A stretch of 64,000 bases of DNA from Eledone cirrhosa (GCA_964016885.1 OZ024742.1:117108323-117172322); one strand, 5' to 3'. Positions 29,738-41,195 are shown, counted from the stretch's first letter. Numbers and translations: made by a program. Notes: generated by a model not told the origin, from the sequence alone.

Positions 29738-32400
29738 TCACCTTGGACGGGTTGAGCCGGCTTCTTCCCTTGTCCTGACGGCATCCGGAACCATGGCAGC
29801 CCACGCACGATGGTCCCGGGCTAGGTCACTGGAGATAGCGAGCCAGTCACAGTTCCATCGACGCAGGCCGACCACCTGTGGACCTGAGAGTTCGGAGACG
29901 TCCTCCTTGATCATCGTTCCCCAGGTCTTCAGCTGCCCGCCAACGCACTTGTGCCAGTTAGGGAGTTGAGGTGGTAGGAGAACATCATGGATCAGCTCAC
30001 CCTCAGCGCACCGGGCTGCATAACCAAACCATCTCAAGCACGGTTGCAGAAGCACTGAAAGAAGGGGTCAAAGATTCAGGCGAAGACGAAGACTGATTGT
30101 AGGTACCTGATTAACACGTCGGCAGCGAAGAATGCAGCGGAGACAGTTATTGTCGAAGACCTCCAGCCCTCGTTGATCGACTACCCTCATAGGCCATGTT
30201 TCACAGCCATAGAGAAGGATAGTGCGAACGATGGCCTGGTAGATTTACCCTTTGGTCGCCAAAGTGATCTCTCTTCTGTCCCACAGACACTGCTGGAGGC
30301 ACCCAAAAGTGGGTCTGGCAGCACCTATGCGACGCTTGACCTCGGCTACGCCCTTTCCCGTTGGAACCACTGTTGAGCCCAGGTAAATTAAGGACTCCAC
30401 ATCCTCCAGGTCCACGCCCTTAAGAGATATTGGCTGCCAGGCATCAGGCGAGACTAGTGACGTCATGACTTTCGACTTGGCAGCATTGATTTGTAGACCA
30501 ACAGTGGCGGCTGCAGTGTACACCTTTTCGAGAGCACCCTGTACATCTGTCCCGTTAGCAGCCATCAGCAAGATGTCATCCGCATAGGCCAGGTCCGTCA
30601 CCACGAACCCTCTCCCGATCTCTACGCACGGGTAATCCCGGAGCGCTGTGTTGAGAGTGTAGTCAATGGCATAGTTAAAGAGAGTTGGCGATAGCGCACA
30701 CCCCTGCCGAACACCGGTCCCAACATTGAACGACTCCGTCTCCCCACCATAGACCCTCACTCGAGCCTGAGTCGACCAGTAGAAGCCTTGTATGAGACGA
30801 AGCAGCTTCACTGGGATGCCGTCCGCTGGCATTATACGCCATAGGGCTTCCCGATCCACCGAGTCGAAGGCAGCTGCAAAGTCGATGAAGCAGAGGATGG
30901 TAGGCTGTTGATGTGCCCACCATTGTTCCAGGACACACCGGAGAATGAAGATTTGATCAACGCACCCCTCTCCGGACGGAAGCCGCCCTGAGAATGATGG
31001 GTACGGACATCATGGATGCCTGGAACCTCTTCAGCAGAAGAATTGCGAAGGTCTTGGCAACAACGTTAATTAAACTGATACCCCTCTAGTTGAAACACAG
31101 TTTCCTGTCGCCCTTTTTGAAGAAGGGTGGGAGAGTTGCCTTGCTCCATCGCCCACACCGAGGAGAAGACTTGATGGAACCAAGCTGCGAAGACATCAGG
31201 CTCGGTCTTGTATACCTCAGCTGGAACACCATGCTCGCCCGGTGCATTGTTGTTTCCTAGATGTGTCAGGACACCACGTTCCTCCTCAACCATTGGAGGA
31301 GCAGTGCTGCACCCATATTCTTCTCCGGAAGGCTGCACGTAGGTTGGCGTGGATGGTGGCAGATGGTTGAGCAGCTCAGAGAAATGGTCCCGCCATTGGA
31401 CTAGCCGGTCATTAAGATTGGTAATGACCGCCCCGTTCTGATCACAGATCGTCTCGCTGATACCCGTACAGCTTCGGCTGGCCCGCTTCACCAGTTGGTA
31501 GAGCTTGCGCGAGTCACCACAGGCTGCTGCCGCAAACTCGCGCCAGTGTGCATTCCGATCGGCCCGAATAGCTCGAGATGTGCGATGTTGGAGATCTCGA
31601 TGATTGGGTGCACCATCGAGTCGGGCCACTCTCGCCCTCTCCGCGAGTTCAAGAGTGCCGCCGGAGATCCAGTCCCTATGGCGTCTTTGGCTCGACCGAG
31701 ATGCCTCCTGGCCACCTCAATCGTCACCGCCCTGAGCGCGTTCCACTCCTGCTCCGGTTGCTGTTCCACTTCATTACTCAGCATTTGGAATTGGTTTCGC
31801 AGCTCTAGCCGGAAAGCATTTCCAGCATCGAGCTTGAGTCGCGAGATATCGATCCTTTTCTGGCGGTTGGGAGGAGGTTTCACCCGCAGCCACAGACAAA
31901 GGGTTGCTCAAACAAGAGTATGGTTTGACCCATGCTCACTGCCCGTATCAGCCCCCCCCCCCAATACACATATGAGTCCATCACTGAGCTGGCCCACTGA
32001 GATCTAACCAGGATGTAGTCAATCTGATTGGCCATTCTTCCGTCATTGGATCGCCACGTGATGAGGTGACACCGAGGATGTTGGAACCGGTTGTTGGTGA
32101 CGATAAGACGATTGGCATACGCGAAGGACATGAGCCGTTCACCATTGTCACAGCGTACGCCTAGGGTGAAGCGTCCTAGAATATGCCGTGTTGTATCATC
32201 AGCCGGCCCCATCCGCGTATTCCAGTCCCCAGCAACAGTGAGAACATCACTGGAGGGGACGCCATCCACAGTTGTTTGGAGATCGGCATAGAACTGTGTC
32301 TTGTCCGCTTCGTCCGCATTGAGTGTGGGAGCGTAGACGGCAATTACGCTGAAGTTGGAGATTTGACCCTTCAATCGAATCAGCACAAGTCAGTGTGAGA
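29738..32400 (-). pseudogene. Near-complete LINE (endonuclease plus RT) nested in the mariner
   Basis: From high to low coordinates: endonuclease (FSVIAVYAPTL, VAGDWNTRMG, NGERLMSFAYANRL, TWRSNDGRMANQIDYILV, 32386-31880), a linker with ARRHLGRAKDAIG, and AVITNLNDRLVQWRDHFSELL. Then PTLLQKGRQET and the RT core (DREALWRIMPADGIPVKLL, GVRQGCALSPTLFNYAIDY, LAYADDILLMAANG, LIYLGSTV, 30859-30245), ending RDHRAWAAMVPD ... AGSTRPR. Frameshifts near 31600, 31880 and 30900 disable it. The stop TGA directly precedes the mariner ATG. The clade is probably RTE-like or related (inference). Confidence 0.85.
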
Positions 32401-32413
32401 TCGGCTGCCACGC

Positions 32414-32541
32414 CAGTAGAGCCGCTTGCTCAGTAGAGCCGCTTGCTCAGTAGAGCCACTTGCTCAGTAGAGCAGCTTGCTCAGTAGAGCCGCTTGCCAC
32501 TTGCTCAGTAGAGCCGCTTTCCACGCCAGTAGAGCCGCTTT
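32414..32541. repeat. 17-bp minisatellite, about 7 units
   Basis: Units of CAGTAGAGCCGCTTGCT, two of them with small insertions (GCCACTTGCT, TTCCACGC). It is GC-rich and lies between the LINE 5' end and the mariner inverted end. Confidence 0.9.
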
Positions 32542-32699
32542 GATCGGAAGATGAACAGTGTTGTCAACAGCCGTACGAACAGTTTCTCTGTGTCCCCATA
32601 GCTTTGGAGACCTTACTTTTGGGATTACCCTCGTATTATAGTGTGTATGGAGTTTATATATCCATTTAATACATTATGTGTATAATATATTAAAATGTG

Positions 32700-33010
32700 G
32701 ACACAGCATGGCTATGTAGTTAAAATACTTGCTCACAATCATGATATTTGGGGTTTTGGCCCCACTTTTGTATCTTTTGCTCTAATCCTTGGGTTGAGCC
32801 AAGCTTTGTGAGTGAAATTAAGTTCATAAAAGTTGTTTGGAAACTTGTTAGATGGATTGTACCGGTAATTCAATGACCCAATCCTGTCGCTCAATGCGAA
32901 TCACATTAAGGATATATGTCAGTAGCATACTCAGCCACTTACAGTTTTATTTAACAAGTAGGCCATTCAATTAAGTGAACAACTGAACATTCACCATCAA
33001 AATCTTTATA
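32700..33010 (+). mobile_element. tRNA-headed SINE, family 4
   Basis: ATGGCTATGTAGTTAAAATA head, CTTGGGTTGAGCCAAGC, TTGTGAGTGAAATTAAG, GATGGATTGTACCGGTAAT, then AGGCCATTCAATTAAG and CAACTGAACATTCACCATC. Copies: 33735-34080 and part at 50463-50590. Confidence 0.65.
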
Positions 33011-33111
33011 CTTAAATCTTATCTGTTTATGTCAAGAATAGAACACCACAGTGTGTTTACAATGAACATTTAATGTTGCTAAAATAACTTTATGGAGGAC
33101 ATACAATGACC

Positions 33112-33735
33112 AATCATCAGAATCATCATCATAATGTTTATGTCCACTTTTCCATGCTTGCAATGTTTAGATGGATCCTTTCCAAAACATCTCACCACTT
33201 TTGTGCCCTATTGTCATCTCTTTTGAGATGACATCCTGAGATCATTTTTCACTACTTTTTCCTATACCTTCCTTGGCTTTCCTCCTTCAGAACAGTCTTG
33301 CAGAAAACATCCAACTCCTCTAATACCTAGATTTTCTTTCAACTCATCTATGCTTCCTCGTTAATGCACACTAACATCATACACCCAGCAGAGTATGCTC
33401 ATTTCATTTCTTTCCAATCTTTGTAAATTATCTGTATTTTACACCCATGTAATTTTGTGCTACATACACGAACACCATACAGTTTCCATTTTACCCAAAG
33501 AGAGAATCCCTTTCCTGTCAGCACAGACGATAGCATCCTGTAGTTTTTTCCAACCTATTCTGATTATAGGCTGCTATGATTTCAAAGCACCGCTCCTATT
33601 ACTAATTAGGTGACTCAGGTAACAGAAGCTATGAAGCGTTCCAAGCATTACACCCACTTTTTTCCAGTGATGCTCAGAGTGCTGACTACTCCTGTGCCTT
33701 TGTTACAAAGTCTACCTTCTCTGTTAGCCTAATTG
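33112..33735 (-). pseudogene. LINE relic of the 7.0-8.9 kb family
   Basis: Begins with a (CAT)-rich tail and TCCACTTTTCCATGCTTGCA, then the decayed 3' UTR. The RT tail follows: TTCTTTCAACTCATCTATGC and ATACACCCAGCAGAGTATGC, corresponding to the NEL and W-M-C-N region, and CAGGTAACAGAAGC, corresponding to YLGD. No intact frame remains. Confidence 0.6.
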
Positions 33736-34080
33736 CAATTTGATCAATGCAGAATGGTTGAAACCTTATGAAGTTTACTTCACAATCATTAGATCTTGGA
33801 TTCAATCCCACACTGTGGCATCTTGTGTCATTTACTATAGACTTGGGTTGACCCTTGCCTTGTAAGTGAAATTGGACAGAAGGAAACTGCCAAGAAACAC
33901 CCTTCAGTTGGAGTGCACCTGTAATTCAAAGGGCCAGCTTTGTCATGCTTAATGCCCCTGATAAGTATTTAATGGGTCCATGTGTCTGTGGAATGCTCAG
34001 TTACTTAGAGGTTAATTTCATGAGCAGGCCTTTTCATTGACCAAACAACTGGAACACTCATCATTGTAGCCTATGAAGGT
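33735..34080 (+). mobile_element. tRNA-headed SINE, family 4
   Basis: Shares ACTTGGGTTGACCCTTGCC, TTGTAAGTGAAATTGGACAG, GTAATTCAAAGGGCCAG and CAACTGGAACACTCATCATTG with 32700-33010, same orientation, about 1 kb apart. Confidence 0.65.
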
Positions 34081-34680
34081 CCATTCCATCTGCAATTTCC
34101 ATACAATTCTAATGTATTCCTATTTTACATTGAAATCACAGAATAGAATCCCTACATACATCTTTTCTATATATTTACCATGGCCTTTCCTCTGAAGATA
34201 TCAGGATCTTGTCTTCTTTCTTACTAACTAGGTCTTTATACTTTACTAGTTCTACATAGTTCTTTTTAAAAAATCTCTATATACAGTTTTGATGGTTACT
34301 GTGTCATCATCATCCACATTTGTAGGTCCATATTTTCTGAGGCAGTATTCTGCAGCTCAATATACAAACACACACACACACAAATATATATTATGAGCTT
34401 GTGCATTGTTTCCATCTTCCAGAATCATTCACAAAACATTAGTCAACTTGAGCTATATTAGAAGATACTTGCCAATGGTACTGTGGAGTAGAATAGAACC
34501 TTGAAACATGGTTATGAAGCAAACTTCTTTATGAAACAACAGTGTATCAGCCTTCAATCACAACATACAAAAGTTATTAAAAAAAAAAAAATCAATCTTT
34601 ATCTGCACTATTGATATTTCCTGCATTTCCTCATACAGTATGAATTTTTTTTGTTAAATGTTGTTTTAATATTTACATCA
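34080..34680. other. No gene seen
   Basis: Unique-looking AT-rich DNA with a short (CA)n run near 34367-34381. Confidence 0.35.
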
Positions 34681-34689
34681 CAAATGAGG

Positions 34690-34895
34690 GTGGTAGATTA
34701 ACAGAACTGGTAGATGATCAGATAAAATGCCATTGCAGTATATGTTTTGGTTCTTTACATTCAGAATTCAAATCCCACCAAAGTCAACTTTGCATTTCAT
34801 CCATCCAGACTCAATAAATTAAAGCTTCAGTCATATACTTGGGTTGATTTACTCACTTTTGTCCTTCCTTCAAAAATTCCCTAGCCTTAGATATC
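34690..34895 (+). mobile_element. tRNA-headed SINE, family 1, degraded
   Basis: GTGGTAGATTAACAGAACTG head, CAGAATTCAAATCCCACC B-box-like block, TTTGCATTTCATCCATCCAG, GGGTTGATTTACTC and the CCTTAGATATCATTATTT tail. Confidence 0.7.
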
Positions 34896-35100
34896 ATTAT
34901 TTACATCAGAAATAATCTTTTCAGAGTTCCCAGTGCTGCTGTGATCTAATATGCTTCTACAGTTAAATAGTCTTTTTTTCTCTGCCATCCCTTCCTTCCT
35001 CCCTCTATTCATTCTCATATATACAAACCCCTCTCTCTCACCCTTTCTTCATTCAAGACATTATAATTTTTTCCTTGAAAGCCTTACTCACAAATAATAG

Positions 35101-35625
35101 TTTATAAATAATATCTACAGCTATATTGACAAGGAATTCAATATTGAATTTTTTAATTGTAAACTCTATAATGCAAGTAACTATTTTTCATTGTTTATCT
35201 ATAAACGGATAGATCTAGTAAAAAAACAATATATTTGTTATGCTTTTAATGTAGGATACTACTGTCAACAAAGACCACTTATACATTTAGTTGATTTAAT
35301 CATATATACCTGCACTTTCACTAAAAAATGTTATAGTAAAATCTATAATGGACATAACTATTTACCATTCTTTGTTTATGAAATGACAGATCTAGTGGAA
35401 AAACAATCTATTTTCCATGAATTTGATGTAGGTTACTGCTATCAATCGAGCCCAGTCATATATTTGGTTTATTTAATTGCATATATATCTAAACTTCCAC
35501 AAGAGAGTTGTCCTTATGTCTATCAAATGTCTTTCCAGAAGCTACCAGTAAATTTTCATTATTTATTCAGCTGCAATGATACACTTGAACTCTGTCAACC
35601 CAAACAAGTTCAAACAAGTTAACCA
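35101..35625 (+). CDS. Unidentified open frame with a 59-codon tandem repeat
   Basis: Open from a TAG at 35098 to the stop at 35623 (174 codons); no ATG sits at its start. Two in-frame units begin at 35161 and 35338 (period 177 nt). Both read K-[LI]-Y-N-x-x-N-Y, then DLVxKQxI, VGYxxQxxPxI and LVxLIxY, followed by a Cys. Nucleotide identity over 49 aligned codons is about 75% with no indels. Differences are spread almost evenly over codon positions (about 14, 11 and 12), which argues against strong selection on protein. A third, weaker unit may start at CPYVYQ. No family is recognised; it could be a host exon, a transposon frame or a lucky duplication. Confidence 0.3.
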
Positions 35626-35934
35626 TAACTTCACATTTTACTTTCTGTAGGCTATTATTTCTTCCATTTGTTGATACTGGTTACTTAATCCAAAGAAGAA
35701 TGTCATTCAAGAACAGTGCAATGATGTAGTTCTTGTCAAACCTGCCAACATATGCTAGAAATATAACAAAAGGAAATATAATTACTTCTATTCAATATTG
35801 TTAACAGTGGATTATAGAAAGTTAGTGATACCTGAAGGTGTTTTGTTTGGATTTTACCATATCAGCTTCATTTTTCAGAATGTTAATACTACTGGGATCA
35901 ATTTTCATTTAATTTTTCTTTGATGTACCAATCA

Positions 35935-36040
35935 TCATCATCACTACTGTTTAATGTTTATTTTCCATACTTGCTTCGGTTATACAGGCTATCACATTAC
36001 TAGGCCTGACAGGTCAGGTGACCTCATCTTGCTCATACAA
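35935..36040 (-). mobile_element. Decayed SINE/LINE tail
   Basis: ATCATCATCATCACTACTGT, then TTATTTTCCATACTTGCTTC and a GTGACCTCATCTTGCTCAT remnant, in the order of the shared tail on the minus strand. Confidence 0.5.
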
Positions 36041-36669
36041 TTGATATAAATTTCAAAATTATACTAGTGCTATAAATGTACCAATTATAATATGCTAGTG
36101 TCAGCTCAATCATTTCTGTCCTTTGCTCAAAGAAAACATTACAAAAGAGCCAGTTTAATAATACCTTTTAAGAATAAACTGTAAATTGATAGCAAGCTCT
36201 TTATTTCATAGAGTTGTAACTTTTTTCAGTAGAGCTGTATTACTGGAAAATGGGTAGCAGGTGGTGGATAGCAAAATGACCATCAGATATGGTGGTTAGT
36301 TGTGGCATCTGTTGAATGAATAAGCAACCCTGGACAAACAAAGGTAAAATATTGGGGGAGATGGAGGAATGGATTACACCTTTAGCTCCCAATAAAACAC
36401 CCACAACCCAGTGATGTAGTTATGATAAAGTGAGTAAAAGCTACCTCTAAAAAAAATTAGTTTTCATGGGTCTGGGAAAGTTCCAGATTACTGACTGGCA
36501 CAAATAAGACCACCAAAACTGCAATATGGTGAGAGGTAAAAAATGAATCATACCACATCCTTCTTTGTGTTGTAAAGAACCTGTGATTTGCCTGTGACCT
36601 GTTCTGGAAGGTGTGAGATGGACACATAAAAATTGCTTATCCCAAGGTGCCAAAGAAGGTTTCAAAGGG

Positions 36670-37112
36670 AGCAAATTGTAACACTTGAAACATCACAACC
36701 CTTAAAGAACTAGTAGATGAGGATAAATGCTACCAGTTCTGGTACTGTAGATTTGGATGGAGGATGGAAACTCCACTCTTCAGGTGTAGCACCAGTAATG
36801 ATTGCACAGAGGGGAGTGGGGACACTCACTAGCTCCCAGTTGGCAGAATGTGTTATCGACTGGATTGCATTCAAAGGGAGGAATTGCATATTGAAGCTAA
36901 GAATGAAAGATAGGTCTCTGTGACTTTTGCAGCATTAGATGTAAAGACTGAATCATATATCCTAATGGGAGACTCCATTGCGCATGTTGGCACTGACCAT
37001 GGAATGGATTGTTTGGATCCCAATTCAAATACGAATGGAGAAGCCTTAATAGACTTCTGTTCTAGCAATGATCTCTCTATTATCAACACCTTCTTCCAGC
37101 ACAAAGACATCC

Positions 37113-37149
<37 letters not shown>

Positions 37150-38235
37150 TACATGGTATAAGAGGAATAAGGGACATACATCAATAAATGATTTTGTTAT
37201 TGTCTATGATCTCTTTGATTCTGTGCTGGAAGTTTGTGCTAAGACAGGGGCTGAGCTGTCAACTGATCACCATCTAGTTATCTAAAACTTGAGACTACCT
37301 AAATCCAAAGAAACCCATAAACCTGGCAGATCCAGATTGACCTACAGGATAAAGTCAGAAGTCTTGGTGGATAAGAATGTCAGGACCACGTATGCAGATA
37401 CTATTGCATCCAAATTCAGAGTACTCCCTGAACAAACTAAGTATGTTGAAATGGAGTGGATATTGTTCAGCTCAGCAGTTTCTGCTTCAGCTGTCAAATG
37501 CTGCAGGTGAAAGTGGCTTGGTATGATACCAGGTAGCAGGAGGACCCTTTGATTCAATCAAGAAGTCAAATATGCTATCCAAGCAAAGAAGAAGAAGGTT
37601 TACAAAGCTTGGCTTGGAAATAAGTCCTCCTTCTTGCACTTGCAGTACAAGCAGGCATGAAAAGCTGCAGCAGAAACAATAAAGGTATCCCAAGTATAGA
37701 CATGTTAAGGTGTCCCAAGTATATAAGTTAAGCTGGAATCCGACTTCAAATCAGCAAATTAAGTGGCAGACCATCCACTGTAGCTGTAATAAGAAGTCTT
37801 TCTCCATACCTGCTATCAGGAATACATCTGGGATTGATGACTAATCTCTTGGAGGCTGAGTTCAGAATAGCAATTAAAGTAAAGAGTTCAGATGAGGCAA
37901 GGCCACTGGGGAATTTAATATACAGCTCAAGATGTTAAAAGCCTTAAATAGAGAAGTATTTTCTGTTTGACTTTAGTGTACCAATTGGCCTGGATCTCCT
38001 GAAAGGCACCTATTTTGAGAAGGGATCTTATTGACCCCTCTAACAACACAGAGTAACTTCCCCTAGATCATATGAATACAATTTTGTAAAATAAACCACC
38101 GGAAGCAAGCATTAGTCTAGATATTTATGCATTCAGAACTGATGACTAAGCATGGCAAGAGGCACATACAAATTCTGATTCATGCATTTGCCACTAATGC
38201 CTATGAAACTGGTGTTAAATATATAACTACCTCTA
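36670..38235 (+). pseudogene. LINE with EEP endonuclease, N-terminal half, degraded
   Basis: NITTLKELVDE near 36695, then GWKLHSSGVAPVMIAQRGVG, SSQLAECVIDWI and KLRMKDRSL (36755-36920). In another frame follow ILMGDSIAHVG, NTNGEALIDFCSSNDLSII, NTFFQHKDIH, a (TA)n expansion inside the frame, INDFVIVYDLFDSVLEV and ELSTDHHLV (36960-37282). In a working copy the metal-binding motif is GDFNAHVG; here it is GDSIAHVG. About 30 codons before it are missing. Remnants of the linker to the RT (ICYPSKEEEGLQSLAW, GRPSTVAVI) reach about 38230, where other insertions interrupt it. Confidence 0.8.
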
Positions 38236-38249
38236 TGTTTACATATATA

Positions 38250-38328
38250 CAGGGTGTCCCAAAAATGTGTACACACTTCAACAGCATTCTAATAAATATG
38301 TGTATATATTTTGGGGTGACATCCTCTG
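38250..38328. mobile_element. 79-bp mariner-like MITE with TA duplication
   Basis: Ends CAGGGTGTCCCAAAA and TTTTGGGGTGACATCCTCTG are imperfect inverses, flanked by TA at 38248-38249 and 38329-38330. The sequence is typical of Tc1/mariner-derived miniature elements. Confidence 0.65.
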
Positions 38329-38344
38329 TATATATACATATATG

Positions 38345-38430
38345 TATCTGCTATTTCAAGCATTAAACTAATAGATTTCTTCTATGTACTGTGCCATTTG
38401 TCTTGTTATTTTTGTTATTACTTTTACATA
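38345..38430 (+). mobile_element. Penelope-type dispersed repeat, partial copy
   Basis: TTTCAAGCATTAAACTAATA, TGTACTGTGCCATTTGTCTT and GTTATTTTTGTTATTACTTT match the distal part of 12571-12798. The hammerhead part is absent. Confidence 0.7.
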
Positions 38431-38445
38431 GATATATATATATAT

Positions 38446-38468
38446 AAGGAGAGAGAGAGAGAGAGTGA

Positions 38469-38518
<50 letters not shown>
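38446..38518. repeat. (GA)n microsatellite
   Basis: About 35 GA units with a few GT and GG interruptions. Confidence 0.95.
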
Positions 38519-38522
<4 letters not shown>

Positions 38523-39084
38523 ATATGAAATTGTTCTTATAAAATTTAATGGTGTAAAAAATAACACCACCACCGTTAATAGTAACAGCAGCAAAAACAG
38601 CAAAGTCAAAGAATAGATAAATAGTAATGATCAAACTAATAAGTGAAGACGACAATGATATTGAAATGTAAATCTGATTTGCAGTTAAAATGAAAGAATA
38701 ACTTGTATGTTAAAATAATATTTCCATTTGCTGTTCATTTGATATGTAGAAATACTGACCGGACAAATTTGTTCCAGAGAACAGTAGTCTAATGGCTCAT
38801 TTACTAAGAGCTCATATATTGATTGCTAGTGTAAGTAAAGAGTGTAGACTATTAGGTATCACATATTACTATACTAAGAGCTATTGTTCTTATTTTAAAG
38901 AAATGGCCACTACAAAATGTTATTCATCTAAATATTCAATCATTGTTTGATTTTTCAAAGCTATAGATATCCGGCAGACTTATGTTATCTAGAATTGTCT
39001 TTCAGCTATTGTCTTACTTTTATGATCAATAGCTACCAATAGTTACATCTTCAACAAAACATTCATTGCTGTTTTCATTTATAG

Positions 39085-39570
39085 ATATCATCACCATCGT
39101 TACCATTTAACATCTGTTTGCCTTGCTAGCAAGCGTTGGAAAGGTTGTCATCTTCCAAATGCTTCACATATCCATACAATCTTAATCTTCTCTCTTTCGC
39201 ACACTCTCTGACACTTCTTTTAGAGAGTTTTCAGTCAGCTCACTTATGCTATGCCATAATTGCACACTAACATTACACATCCACTAAAGCTTGCTTGTTT
39301 CATTTCTTTCTAGGCTTCTCAGGCCTTCTGTTGTCAAGGCCCATTTCCCACTGCCTTCTAGCATTCCAGTTTGCATACAGGCTTCATACATTCTTCCTTT
39401 CACTCTTAGAGGGAATTCTTAAAATCTGGGGCTTTTAGGTGTTCCGTAAACCTAGAGGGGGCTCTCAGAGCTTCCCCACCTTGCTTTATTCCTGAACTAC
39501 TAATACTATGACTGCACTTCACAAATGTTGTTGACGTCATCAGTTATACCCAGATATATTAAAAGTCCTT
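39085..39570 (-). pseudogene. LINE relic of the 7.0-8.9 kb family
   Basis: ATCATCACCATCGTTACCAT tail, TTTGCCTTGCTAGCAAGCG, then RT-tail remnants CTCACTTATGCTATGCC, CATCCACTAAAGCTTGC and CATACAGGCTTCATACATTC. These correspond to the C-terminal RT of 7495-8637. It lies antisense inside the plus-strand LINE. Confidence 0.6.
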
Positions 39571-39589
39571 CCTGAATCTGTGTAGCTTT

Positions 39590-41195
39590 AGAAATGGTAG
39601 GGGGACAATGGGCGTGATCTTTACGGAGAGACAGTTGCAAGAGAAATGCATTGAGCTGAGAATCTGTATCAGGTGTTTATCGATCTGACAAAGGCTTTTG
39701 ATACAGTCAATAGAATTGTGCTGTGGAAGATTTTCAGGAAAAATGGGTGTCCTGATAAATTTGTCTCTCTATTGTGAGGTTTCTATAATGGGTGGTAAGC
39801 CCTCTGATCCCATTGAGGTTGAAAATGGTGTTAAGCAAGGAGACATTCCAGTGCTGACTCTTTTTGCATTGTACTTTGCTATAGTTTTCTTGATGGCTTT
39901 TGAGGGCTGCTCACATGATGTCTACATTAGATATCAAAAAACAGGTAAAATGTTCAATGTCAGAAGATTTGTTGCCAGAACAAAGATATTTACATCGCTG
40001 ATATGTGAATTCATGTGTGCTGACGATGGTGATCTTGTAACTCATTCCAAGAGTGACAAGCAACATCTCATGGATTCTTTTTCGAAAGTATGCAGTGCAT
40101 TGAGTCTAACAATCAGTCTGAAAAAGACTGCAGTGATGTTCGAACCTACACCAGCCAAAGCTTACTCTATGCCAAACATATATGTCTTTAGCCAGAGATT
40201 GAATGTCGTGGATAAGTTTGTACATCTAGGCAGCCTTGTGAATATGACCAATACTCTGGATAAAGAAATCTCCCCCTGAATCCAGAGGGTAAGTGATGCA
40301 TTTGCAAAACTGGATGGACATTTATGATCTCAGGATGGTATTTCCATTGAGACAAAGTTAAAAGTGTATAATGCTTGTGTTTTGTCCTCCTTGTAGTGTG
40401 CATCTGAGACTTGAGTCATTTACTGAAGACATCTCAAAAGGTTGGAGCACTTTCACCAACAGTGTCTTCGACATATACAGAGTATCCACTAGAAAATGTA
40501 TGTGAGTGACACTGATGTCCTTGAACACAGTTGATCTACCAGTATAGAGACTCTCATATTTCAGCATCGATTAAGATGGAATGGTCATGTAGTGAAAATG
40601 GTTGATGATCACATCCCTAGACAGTTCTCGTATGGCGAACTGGTCGAAGGTAAATGACCGGTGCACAAACCAAAATTGAGGTACAGGAATTGTATTAAAA
40701 GCATACTGGGGAAGATGAAAATATAGGAGAATGACTAGCAGAACCTTGCTCTAGATCGACTTTTCTGGAGGAAGGCAGTGCCTGGTGGGAAGGGAGAATT
40801 TGAAAGAAACTGTGTTGAGCATGAACAGTTCAAGCAGTGAGCTCATAAGGCCTTGAGTTTAGTTTGCCTGAGTATCTTGGCATGCAGGCTGATTTAACTT
40901 GTAATGAATGTGGCTGGTTATGTCTAAGTAGAGTGGGCCTTGGAAGTCATTGAGGAAACCAGACACTTGGAGACACTGACAACTGCGCATTGTATGGCAT
41001 TTCTGTTTGCAGGGAGTGTAAAAAAGAGTGTGCCTCAGTTGGTGGACTAAAACATCATTTGAAAGTGCACCAAAACAGCCCTGTAACACTGCATGAGGCC
41101 CCCATCATTGCAACATCTGTGCAAGAGTGTGCAAGTTCCTAGCAAGATTGAAAAGCCAGGTCCATGCTGCTCATCATTAAGTATCAAGTGATAGC
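39590..41195 (+). pseudogene. LINE reverse transcriptase half with C-terminal C2H2 fingers
   Basis: Begins GTMGVIFTERQLQEKC, FIDLTKAFDTVNR (39675-39715), then in the 193-codon frame from 39698: VENGVKQGDIPVLTLFALYF, CADDGDLVTHS (catalytic pair kept, first residue Cys), LTISLKKTAVMF, RLNVVDKFVHLGS. After a stop at 40277 come LRHIQSIHW, RLRWNGHVVKM and RQFSYGELVEG. The last 300 bases hold three finger-like segments: CNECGWLCLS, CRECKKECASVGGLKHHLKVH and CNICARVCKFLARLKSQVH, i.e. C2H2 spacing. Same strand and probably same element as 36670-38235. Confidence 0.82.

Larger units (their letters stand above)
28464..32633 (-). mobile_element. Tc1/mariner element with matching ends and TA target duplication, enlarged by a nested LINE
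   Basis: The 28-bp ends CGAGGGCAATCCCAAAAG... (28464-28491) and its inverse (32606-32633) match at 27 of 28 positions. TA flanks both sides (28462-28463 and 32634-32635). Total length is 4.17 kb, against about 1.3 kb for a normal mariner. The excess is the LINE at 29738-32400 and a minisatellite. The transposase lies next to the low-coordinate end on the minus strand. Confidence 0.88.
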
